Assembly (NCBI RefSeq): GCF_002150735.1
Contig: NZ_MUKA01000077.1
Coordinates: forward strand, 1 to 34,618
DNA length: 34,618 nt
Origin: Streptomyces africanus
Lineage (GTDB): Bacteria > Actinomycetota > Actinomycetes > Streptomycetales > Streptomycetaceae
Reading direction: 5' to 3'
The notes under the pieces are model-generated. The model did no database searches. It saw only the letters and a program-made list of their open reading frames with translations, and was not told the DNA's origin. Numbering within the stretch: the stretch's first letter is position 1; every line of letters begins with the position of its first letter. Of this stretch, positions 16,222 to 23,180 are shown one piece after another. A program made the position numbers and the translations under genes.

Positions 16222-16265
16222 CGCGCGGCTCCCGGGACGGTCGGGGCTGCTGGACGGGTGGTCAT
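16218..16265 (-). CDS. Candidate 15-residue mini-cistron coupled to the epimerase
   Basis: MTTRPAAPTVPGAAR begins at ATG 16265 with AAGGAG (16273-16278) 7 nt upstream, the best ribosome site in this operon. Its TGA overlaps the epimerase ATG as ATGA. It may drive epimerase translation by coupling and need not be functional as a peptide. The alternative is chance, since the epimerase has its own GGGAG. Confidence 0.45.
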   Translation of the reverse strand: MTTRPAAPTVPGAAR

Positions 16266-16283
16266 GCGGGTTCTCCTTGAGAC

Positions 16284-16306
16284 GGGGAGGGAGGGGGAAG
16301 GGAGGG
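16284..16306 (+). promoter_or_regulatory. G-quadruplex motif between membrane-protein and epimerase genes
   Basis: Five runs of three or more G separated by 1-2 purines on the plus strand (GGGG, GGG, GGGGG, GGG, GGG). It is the template strand for the minus-strand operon, so the mRNA is C-rich here. The run lies 6 nt upstream of the mini-cistron's ribosome site. Confidence 0.6.
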
Positions 16307-16351
16307 ATCTGCGGGTGCTGCCGGTGCCGGCGGGGCCCGTGGCAGCGGCGG

Positions 16352-17593
16352 TCACCGGGAGGGTTCCGGCGGTGCGTGGGCCGAGGCCCTGGTCAGCTTG
16401 CGGGTCGCGTGGACCAGGAGGGCCAGGGCCGCCACGCCGCAGGCCAGGGTGGGGACGGTGCCGGCGCCCCAGGTGGTGACGAGGGTTTCGACGGGGACTG
16501 CCAGCAAGCCGCAACCGGGAAGGCGGGAGGTGAAGACCACGGCGAGGGCGGCCGCTTGGAGCGTGGCCGTGGCGGTGAGGACCACGGCCGGGGCGTAGGC
16601 GAACCCGTGGGCGGTGAGGAGGCGGGCCAGGAAGAGGAGTGCGCCCAGGGTGAGGGTCTCGGCGTAAGGAGCGGGCTCGTCGAGGGCTGCGGCGCAGACG
16701 GTGAGCAGGACCGTCAGGACGCCCAGGAAGAGGGCGAAGATGCCGAGCAGGAGCGGTCGTACGGCGGCGGCGAAGTCCTCCAGGTCGCGGCTGGCCGCGA
16801 GCTTGCGGCGGGCACGCGCGGTGAAGAGGTGGGCGGTCCAGGCGGCGGGCGCGCAGGCCAGGGCGAGGGCCAGGACGGGGGTGGCGGTGAGGGGCCAGGG
16901 GCCGTCGGCCGCGCCGGTGGGCAGGCTGTCGGGTCCTCCGGCGACGGCGCCGTCGAGCAGCCCGTTGCCCAGGAGGGCGTAGGCGACGAGCCAGGTGGTC
17001 CAGGTCGTGGCTCTGCCGGGGGCTGTGCGGTCGGGTCTGCTCAGCGGGCCTCGGCGCAGGGCCGCGCGGAGGGCCAGGGCCACGGCGAGGGTGCCGGCTG
17101 CCGCGGCGAACAGGCGCGACTGGCCGTGGGTGAGGTGCACGGCGGCCACGGCGGCGGCGCACAGCGTGCCCGGCAGGAGTGTCAGCAGGGCCCAGTCGGC
17201 GCGTGCCCGTGGAGCGGCGGGCGCGGCGGACGGGGGTGCGTCCCCGTCCCGGGAGGCCCGCGCGTACATCTCCTCCGCGAGGGAGAAGACGTCCCGGTGG
17301 CGGAAGCGGGTGGCGGTCCGGTCGGTGATGCCGTGCGCCTCCAGGCCCGCCGCGATCTCCAGGGGGTCCACCGCGCGTTCGCACAGCTCCCGGTGGCGGT
17401 GCATCAGCGCCTTCACGGGGTCGGCGGCACCGCGACGCGGGGCGGCGGGCTTGCGGTCGGCGGCGGCCTCCGGGTCGGATGCGGACGTGGTCGCGGGGCT
17501 CGTCGCCTGCTCCGGGCCGACGCCCCCACGTGCCCCGGGTGCTCCCGGGCCGGCCGGGGTCTCCGGGCGGTCCAGTTCGCCCAAGCCGCTCAT
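16352..17593 (-). CDS. Integral membrane protein of the putative glycan cluster, unknown family
   Basis: 413 aa. A Pro/Ala-rich N-terminus (1-55) is followed by a soluble helical domain (about 56-113, ADPVKALMHRHREL to SLAEEMYAR) and about eight TM helices (about 132-155, 160-180, 198-218, 233-257, 278-304, 310-330, 333-355, 366-396). I do not recognise the TM domain. It lacks the PelG start (GIGFELRKL) and is shorter in TM count than PelG. Part of the helical domain, GITDRTATRFRHRDVFSLAEEMY, loosely resembles a TetR recognition helix followed by helix 4. ATG 17593 has GGAGGGA 5 nt upstream and overlaps the glycosyltransferase stop as ATGA, so the two are translated together. An accessory or export role for the glycosyltransferase product is inferred from this coupling only. 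Confidence 0.75.
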   Translation of the reverse strand: MSGLGELDRPETPAGPGAPGARGGVGPEQATSPATTSASDPEAAADRKPAAPRRGAADPVKALMHRHRELCERAVDPLEIAAGLEAHGITDRTATRFRHRDVFSLAEEMYARASRDGDAPPSAAPAAPRARADWALLTLLPGTLCAAAVAAVHLTHGQSRLFAAAAGTLAVALALRAALRRGPLSRPDRTAPGRATTWTTWLVAYALLGNGLLDGAVAGGPDSLPTGAADGPWPLTATPVLALALACAPAAWTAHLFTARARRKLAASRDLEDFAAAVRPLLLGIFALFLGVLTVLLTVCAAALDEPAPYAETLTLGALLFLARLLTAHGFAYAPAVVLTATATLQAAALAVVFTSRLPGCGLLAVPVETLVTTWGAGTVPTLACGVAALALLVHATRKLTRASAHAPPEPSR

Positions 17594-19347
17594 CGTGCTC
17601 CCTCCGGGGCGGTGGCGGGGACGGGAGTGGTGGCGCGTACGGGTCTGGCCGCCCAGCCGGGGCCGCCGCGGACGACGAGGCTGGGTGACGGGGCGGCCCA
17701 GCGGATCGGGACGTGGTCCTCGGCGGGTACCGCGAAGGGCAGCGGCGCTCCCGCTTCGTCGAGGACCACACGGCGGATCGGGGCGCGCGAGACGATCTCC
17801 AGGTAAATGCCGTGAAATGCCTCGATGTTCTGCTCGACCGTGAACAGTTCGAGGGCACGGGCGCGGGCGGCGGCACCCAGGCGTGCACGGCGCGCCGGGT
17901 CGCGCAGCAGCGCCACGCACGCCTCGGCGAGCGCCCGCGGGTTGCGCGGCGGTACGACGATCCCGGTGCCGCCGATGACCTCCACGACCGCCCCCACGTC
18001 GGTCGACACGGTCACGCGTCCGCAGAGCATGGCCTCGACGAGGCTGATCGGGAAGCCTTCGACGACGCTGGAGAGGACGGTCACGGCGCCCGAGGCGTAG
18101 GCGTCGGCGAGCGCCGGCAGTTCGGGCCCGCCGATCTCCTCGAAGGAGACCGGGTTGTCGCCGGTGGCGTGCGGGCCGTCGGCTTCGTCGGGAAAGAGCT
18201 GGGCGGCCAGCGTCCGGCAGTGGCCGAGGTAGGCCGTGCCCTCGGCACCGGCGGGCGCTCCGACGATGCGCAGGCGGGTCTTCGGCTGGCGCTTGCGGAT
18301 CTCCGCGAAGGCGTGCAGCAGTGAGACCAGGTCCTTGGCGGGCTCGACGCGTCCGACCCAGACGAGGGTGTCCGGGTCGGCGCACTCGGGGGATTCGCCG
18401 ACCTCGGCGAAGGGCCGGGCGTCCATGCCGGGGTAGACCGTGCGGAGCTTCTCGCGGTCGGCGCCGCAGCGCTCCTGCCAGCGGCGGGCGTGCGTGTTGC
18501 CGGCCGTGACGACCTCGGCCCGGGCGTAGGCCTCGGCCGCGAGCCGGCCGTGGAAGGCCGCCAGCAGGGACCGTACGGCGGGCGGGGCATCCGGGGCGCT
18601 GAGGTAATGGGTGCGCAGGCGCACGCCGTACTCGGTGACCAGCAGGGGGACGCCGGTGAAGTGGCGGGCGAGCAGGCCCGGCAGGGCGGCCGGGCCGCCG
18701 GACGCGGCGTGGCAGAGGTCGACCGCGCCCAGTCCGTCGTCCTCGTACCAGTCGAGGGAGAGGGGGCGCAGGGCGCGTTCCAGGTGTGCGGCCACGGCGA
18801 GCAGATCCGGTACGCGGGCCTCGCGCACCGTGCGGTGGGCGCCCGGCGCACGACAGGCGCGCTCCAGGGTGCGTACGGCGGCCTCGGAGCGGAGGGCTCC
18901 CACCAGGCCGCCGGTCTCGCGCGCGAGTTCGGCGAGCCCGTACAGAGCGTTGGCGAAACGGTCCGCCTCAGGGGCCGAAGCGCCCTCGGCAAACCCCTTG
19001 GCAGCGACCGACGCACCCCCCGCGGCCCCCCTGGCGACAGGGGGCGCGCCCCCGGACGCCCCGCTCAGCACGGCCGCCAGTTCGCCGAAGCACTCGGTGA
19101 ACCGCCGGCGCGCGCGGCGGCCCAGGACCACCTCGTCGTCCTCGGCCGTCCACATCGGTGCGGTGCGTACCCCGCGGACGTTCGGCGGCAGCGGGATCCA
19201 GCCCTCGTCCTCCTGGTGCTGGCTGCGGCTGAGCGCGTAGACGTCGAACTCGTGCTGTCCGAGCCCGCGCACCAGCCGGTCGCACCAGAGCCTGGCGTCA
19301 CCGCTCACGTACGGATAGCCACCCTCCGTAAGCAGTCCGATGCGCAC
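17590..19347 (-). CDS. pelF: GT4 glycosyltransferase of the PelF type (DUF3492 plus GT4)
   Basis: 585 aa. The start IGLLTEGGYPYVSGDARLWCDRL is the PelF/DUF3492 signature (family form TEGTYPYV-GGVS-WC). The C-terminal GT4 half has VGRVEPAKDLVSLL (sugar-phosphate binding Arg and Lys) and the EX7E motif in EGFPISLVEAM (about 430-438), then GTGIVVPPRNP. An Ala/Gly-rich insertion (about 93-130) interrupts the N-terminal domain, and a Pro-rich tail follows residue 535. PelF uses UDP-GlcNAc/GalNAc to build Pel polysaccharide; the same donor is plausible here but unproven. GTG 19347 gives the conserved N-terminus; its ribosome site is weak. It is first in a cluster with the membrane protein (ATGA overlap), epimerase and spherulin-4. 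Canonical PelD, PelE and PelG are absent nearby. Confidence 0.85.
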   Translation of the reverse strand: MRIGLLTEGGYPYVSGDARLWCDRLVRGLGQHEFDVYALSRSQHQEDEGWIPLPPNVRGVRTAPMWTAEDDEVVLGRRARRRFTECFGELAAVLSGASGGAPPVARGAAGGASVAAKGFAEGASAPEADRFANALYGLAELARETGGLVGALRSEAAVRTLERACRAPGAHRTVREARVPDLLAVAAHLERALRPLSLDWYEDDGLGAVDLCHAASGGPAALPGLLARHFTGVPLLVTEYGVRLRTHYLSAPDAPPAVRSLLAAFHGRLAAEAYARAEVVTAGNTHARRWQERCGADREKLRTVYPGMDARPFAEVGESPECADPDTLVWVGRVEPAKDLVSLLHAFAEIRKRQPKTRLRIVGAPAGAEGTAYLGHCRTLAAQLFPDEADGPHATGDNPVSFEEIGGPELPALADAYASGAVTVLSSVVEGFPISLVEAMLCGRVTVSTDVGAVVEVIGGTGIVVPPRNPRALAEACVALLRDPARRARLGAAARARALELFTVEQNIEAFHGIYLEIVSRAPIRRVVLDEAGAPLPFAVPAEDHVPIRWAAPSPSLVVRGGPGWAARPVRATTPVPATAPEGAR

Positions 19348-19374
19348 GAGTGCACCCCCGATCTCCCGTATCAG

Positions 19375-19397
19375 GAGCCGCCGTTGTCCGGCGGCTC
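19375..19397. promoter_or_regulatory. Perfect 9-bp stem-loop upstream of pelF
   Basis: GAGCCGCCG / CGGCGGCTC with a 5-nt loop (TTGTC), ending 28 bp before the GTG start. It could be an operator or a 5'-leader structure of the glycan operon. No clear -35/-10 was identified. Confidence 0.5.
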
Positions 19398-19426
19398 GCA
19401 GCGGGACGAACGTATGCGGACAAGGC

Positions 19427-19460
19427 GGTGGCGCGACGGACGGTTGTCCGTCGCGCCACC
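19427..19460 (-). terminator. Strong terminator of the peptide ABC-transporter operon
   Basis: Perfect 15-bp stem GGTGGCGCGACGGAC / GTCCGTCGCGCCACC with a 4-nt loop GGTT, 77 bp past the stop of the transporter ATPase. It separates the transporter operon from the glycan operon on the same strand. There is no U-tract. Confidence 0.85.
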
Positions 19461-19536
19461 AAAAGGGGTGAACGGTCGTAACTTTCCCGTGCGGATCGCG
19501 TTCCGTCGCGCTAGGAGATCAACCGGACACGGATCG

Positions 19537-21174
19537 TCATGCTGCGGCCAACTCCCGTCGCTCGGCCCGGCGTAGCGCGGCGGCCTCCGGGTCGAGCGCC
19601 GGTACGGCGGCCAGCAGCTGCCTGGTGTACGGGTCCTGCGGCGTCCCGTACACCTCGTCGACGGGCCCTTCCTCGACGATCCTGCCCTGCCGCATCACCG
19701 CGACCCGGTCGCTGACCTGCCGTACGACGGCCAGGTCGTGCGCGACGAAGACCAGTGCGAGGCCGAGTTCGCGTTGCAGCTCGCCCAGCAGGGCGACCAC
19801 GTGCGCCTGGGTGGTGACGTCGAGGGCCGACACCGGCTCGTCGCAGACGATGACGCGCGGGTCGGCCGCGAGCGCCCGGGCGATCCCGACGCGCTGACGC
19901 TGACCGCCGCTGAACTCGTGCGGATAGCGGTCGTAGTGGGCGCCTTCGAGCCCCACGCGCTCCAGCAGTTCCGCCACGCGCGCCTGGATGCGCCCCTCGT
20001 CCCGCTCACCCCGCGCGCGCAGCGGGTCGGCGATGGACTCGCCCACGCTGCGGCGGGGGTTGAGGGAGGAGACGGGGTCCTGGAAGACCATCTGCACGGC
20101 CGGGTTCACGCCGGTGTGCGGGCGGCCGTCGTACCGGACCTCCCCCGCCGTCGGTTCCAGCAGCCCGACGAGCATCCGTCCCAGGGTGGTCTTGCCGCTG
20201 CCGCTCTCGCCGACGATGCCGAGGGTCTCGCCGCGGTGCAGGGTCAGCGACACGTCCCGCACGGCCGTGAACGCCCGCTTCCCCCGCCCGAACTCGCGCC
20301 TGAGGCCGGTCGCCTCCAGGACGGCCCCCTTCGGGGCGGCCTCCTCCAAAACGGCCTCCTCCAAAACGGCCTCCTGCGGGGCCGTCGAGCCGGCCGCCGG
20401 CGCGTCCAGCCGCGGGACCGCGGCCAGCAGCTCCCGGGTGTACGGCTGGACCGGCGCGCCCAGCACGCGGGACACCGGGCCGTGCTCGACCGCCCGCCCG
20501 TGCCGCATGACCAGCACCTCGTCGACGCTCTCGGCGGCGACCCCCACGTCGTGCGTGACGAGCAGCAGGCCCATGCTCGTCTCCTCGCGCAGCGTGTGCA
20601 GCAGGTCGAGGACCTGGGCCTGGACGGTGACGTCGAGGGCGGTCGTCGGCTCGTCGGCGATCAGCAGACGGGGTTCGCAGGCCAGTGCCATGGCGATCAG
20701 GGCGCGCTGGCGCATGCCGCCGCTGAACTCGTGCGGCCGGGAACGCGACCGCCGGGCCGCGTCCGCGATGCCCACCCGGTCGAGGACCTCCACCGCACGC
20801 GCGCGTGCCGCCCGCCGCGACGCACGCGCGTGGACGCGGTACACCTCGGCGATCTGGTCCCCGATCGCGTAGTACGGATCGAGGGAGGACAGCGGATCCT
20901 GGAACACCATCGCGGCCTGCCCGCCGCGCAGCCGCCGCAGTTCCTCGTCGGAGGCCCGCTGTACGTCGGTGCCGGCCACCCGGACCGAGCCTCCGACCCG
21001 CGCTCCCGTGCCGTGGTGCAGGCCGAGCAGGGCGGACGCCACGGTCGACTTGCCGGAGCCGGACTCGCCGACGAGGGCCAGGGCCGCGCCCTCTTCCAGC
21101 CGGAAGGAGAGGCCGTCGACGGCCCGCAGCTCGCCGAAGTCCACGGAGAGGCCGGTCACTTCGACCAGGCTCAT
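19537..21174 (-). CDS. Dipeptide/oligopeptide ABC transporter ATPase, fused DppD-DppF type
   Basis: 545 aa with two complete ATP-binding domains. Domain 1: Walker A GESGSGKST (about 35-43), signature SGGMRQRA, Walker B LLIADEPTTALD. Domain 2: GESGSGKTT, SGGQRQRVGIARAL, VIVCDEPVSALD. Each is followed by the oligopeptide-type segment with YTRELLAAVP or YTRQLLAAVP. It powers peptide import with the two permeases upstream; the fusion replaces the usual separate D and F subunits. The domains are joined by a linker with EAVLE repeats. ATG 21174 overlaps the permease stop as ATGA. It is the last gene of the operon, followed by a strong hairpin. Confidence 0.95.
   Translation of the reverse strand: MSLVEVTGLSVDFGELRAVDGLSFRLEEGAALALVGESGSGKSTVASALLGLHHGTGARVGGSVRVAGTDVQRASDEELRRLRGGQAAMVFQDPLSSLDPYYAIGDQIAEVYRVHARASRRAARARAVEVLDRVGIADAARRSRSRPHEFSGGMRQRALIAMALACEPRLLIADEPTTALDVTVQAQVLDLLHTLREETSMGLLLVTHDVGVAAESVDEVLVMRHGRAVEHGPVSRVLGAPVQPYTRELLAAVPRLDAPAAGSTAPQEAVLEEAVLEEAAPKGAVLEATGLRREFGRGKRAFTAVRDVSLTLHRGETLGIVGESGSGKTTLGRMLVGLLEPTAGEVRYDGRPHTGVNPAVQMVFQDPVSSLNPRRSVGESIADPLRARGERDEGRIQARVAELLERVGLEGAHYDRYPHEFSGGQRQRVGIARALAADPRVIVCDEPVSALDVTTQAHVVALLGELQRELGLALVFVAHDLAVVRQVSDRVAVMRQGRIVEEGPVDEVYGTPQDPYTRQLLAAVPALDPEAAALRRAERRELAAA
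20337..20381 (-). repeat. 15-bp tandem repeat in the inter-domain linker of the transporter ATPase
   Basis: Two identical 15-bp units (20337-20351, 20352-20366; CGGCCTCCTCCAAAA) and a third diverged one, encoding EAVLE repeats between the two ATP-binding domains. In-frame period. Confidence 0.75.
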
Positions 21175-22169
21175 GTCAGCACCACCCGTCGGTCGGCCAC
21201 CGCGTACAGCACGTCCGCGACGGCGTTGGCGAGGACCACGAAGAATCCGATGACCAGGACCATGCCGACCACGACCGGCAGGTCGACCACATTGACGGCA
21301 TGGACGAGTTCCTGTCCGATGCCGGGCAGGCCGAACAGCGTCTCGGTGAGCACCGCCCCGCCGATCGCCGAGCCGACGTTGTTGGCGTTGAGCGCGATGA
21401 CCGGCGCGAACGCCCCGCGCAGCGCGTGCCGCCCGACGATGGACCGTTCACCGACGCCGTACGCGCGGAAGGTGCGGATGTGGTCCTCGGCCAGCGTCTC
21501 CAGCATCGAGGCCCGGGTCAGCCGGGCGAACGCGGCGGCCTCGATGAGGGCCAGCGACAGCCAGGGGAGCAGCAGGTTCCACGCCCACTGCTCGGGGTCG
21601 TCGGTGAGGGCGACGTACTGCGGGAAGGGCAGCAGCCGCAGTTCCCCGCAGACGACGATCATCAGCACCAGCCCGATCACGAAGACCGGGGTGGCCGTGC
21701 CGGCGAGGGTGACGCCGGTCAGCACGCGCTCGGAGAACCGGCCGCGCCGCCAGGCGGAGAGCACACCGGTCCCGACGCCGAGGAGCAGCCAGAGCACCAT
21801 CGCGCCCGAGACCAGGGACAGACTGACCGGCAGCTTCGTCCAGATCAGCTGCGTGACCTGCTGGTCGCTCTGGTACGACAGGCCGAAGCAGGGCGCGGAG
21901 CAGTGCTGCACGGACGTACCCGTCGAGTAGTCCTGGCCGGCGACGAGGCCCTGGAGGAAGTGCCAGTAACGCAGGAACAACGGGTCGTCCAGGTTCAGTT
22001 GCCGGGCGACCTGGTCCACCTGTTCCGGCGAGCAGCGCGGTCCGCAGGTGATCTGGGCGACGTTGCCGGGCGTCACGTAGAAGACGACGTAGACGATCAC
22101 CGAGATGGCGAGCAGCGTGACCACGGCGCCGACGGCCCGGCGCAGCACGAATCCGGGGAATCCGCTCAT
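21171..22169 (-). CDS. Peptide ABC transporter permease, DppB/OppB type
   Basis: 332 aa inner-membrane subunit of the importer. An N-terminal TM helix (about 10-32) is followed by a long extracellular loop (about 33-105) with paired cysteines CGPRC and CSAPC, typical of actinobacterial DppB-like proteins and possibly disulfide-linked. Five more TM helices follow, with the permease EAA-type region EAAAFARLTRASMLETL and the following GVGERSIVGRHALR. The stop overlaps the ATPase start and its own start overlaps the second permease's stop (both ATGA), so subunit stoichiometry is probably set by coupled translation. Confidence 0.94.
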   Translation of the reverse strand: MSGFPGFVLRRAVGAVVTLLAISVIVYVVFYVTPGNVAQITCGPRCSPEQVDQVARQLNLDDPLFLRYWHFLQGLVAGQDYSTGTSVQHCSAPCFGLSYQSDQQVTQLIWTKLPVSLSLVSGAMVLWLLLGVGTGVLSAWRRGRFSERVLTGVTLAGTATPVFVIGLVLMIVVCGELRLLPFPQYVALTDDPEQWAWNLLLPWLSLALIEAAAFARLTRASMLETLAEDHIRTFRAYGVGERSIVGRHALRGAFAPVIALNANNVGSAIGGAVLTETLFGLPGIGQELVHAVNVVDLPVVVGMVLVIGFFVVLANAVADVLYAVADRRVVLT

Positions 22170-23176
22170 GCCGCGCCTCCTTCGGTGGTCTTCGACTCCC
22201 TCTTCCGCCCCGTCCCGATCCGCAGCCGTGAGGCCGCGCGCGGGTCGAGCGCGGTGCGGACACCGTCGCCGAGGACGGTGAGCGCCAGCACCGTGACGAA
22301 CAGCGCGCCCGCGGGCAGCAACAGGTATTGCGGGGCGGCCTGGTACCAGACGTCGGCGGCGGTGAGCATCTGCCCCCAGGAGGGCGTCGGCGGCTTCACC
22401 CCGACGCCCAGGAAGGACAGCGCGGCCTCGACGGTGATGTTCGTCGGCACGAGCAGCGCGGCGTACGTGATGACGGGCGCGGCGATCCCGGGCAGCAGTT
22501 CGCGGCGGGCGATGCTCCAGGTGCCCCAGCCGCTGAGCCGGGCGGCCAGGACGTGGTCGAGTTCCTTCAGGGTGAGCGTCTGCGCGCGCACGATCCGGGC
22601 GATGTTTCCCCAGCCGATCAGGCCGACGACGAGCGCGACGAGCACGGGCCGCGGAAAGCTCGACGGCACGATCGCGAGCAACGCCAGCGACATGATCATG
22701 AGCGGCATGGCGACGATGATGTCCGTGAACCGGCTCAACAGTTGATCAACCCAGCGCTTCCCGAGGGCGGCGGCGACGCCCAGGGTGACCCCGATGGTGA
22801 CCTGCACGACGGTCGCGGCCAGGGCGACGCCCAGGGACACGCGTGCGCCGTACACGAGCCGCGCGAACAGGTCCCGGCCGGTCTGCGGTTCGACGCCGAA
22901 CCAGTGGTCGGCGTTCGCTCCCCCGAGGGACCCGATGGGCACGCCTCCGCGCGCGGAGTCCACCAGGGAGGGGTGGTAGGTGGTCGAGTCCTGGCCCTCG
23001 ACGGCGGTGAGCAGCGGCGCGGCGAGCGCGACCAGGACGAGCAGCGCGACGACTCCGGCCGCGACGAGGGCGGCTCGCTGCGTGCGCAGCCGCCGCCAGA
23101 ACTGACGGACCCCCGAGGCGGCCGGGACGGAGGTGTCCGTCACGGCCGCCTCGGCGGCGAGAAGTGCCTCGCTCAC
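22166..23176 (-). CDS. Peptide ABC transporter permease, DppC/OppC type
   Basis: 336 aa. N-terminal TM helix (LVAAGVVALLVLVALAAPLL) with the OppC_N region, extracellular segment containing HWFGVEPQTGRDLFARLVYGARVSL (the conserved D-x-x-GRD-x-F signature), then about five TM helices with AARLSGWGTWSIARRELLPGIAAPV as the ATPase-contacting EAA loop. GTG 23176 lies only 4 bp after the substrate-binding protein's stop, so the gene is co-translated or read from the same message. Together with the DppB-type partner it forms the channel. Confidence 0.94.
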   Translation of the reverse strand: MSEALLAAEAAVTDTSVPAASGVRQFWRRLRTQRAALVAAGVVALLVLVALAAPLLTAVEGQDSTTYHPSLVDSARGGVPIGSLGGANADHWFGVEPQTGRDLFARLVYGARVSLGVALAATVVQVTIGVTLGVAAALGKRWVDQLLSRFTDIIVAMPLMIMSLALLAIVPSSFPRPVLVALVVGLIGWGNIARIVRAQTLTLKELDHVLAARLSGWGTWSIARRELLPGIAAPVITYAALLVPTNITVEAALSFLGVGVKPPTPSWGQMLTAADVWYQAAPQYLLLPAGALFVTVLALTVLGDGVRTALDPRAASRLRIGTGRKRESKTTEGGAA

Positions 23177-23180
23177 GACG

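Noticed and set aside
16352..17593. PelG assignment for the membrane protein
   Set aside because: Lacks the PelG N-terminal signature, has about 8 rather than 12 TM helices and a large soluble head.
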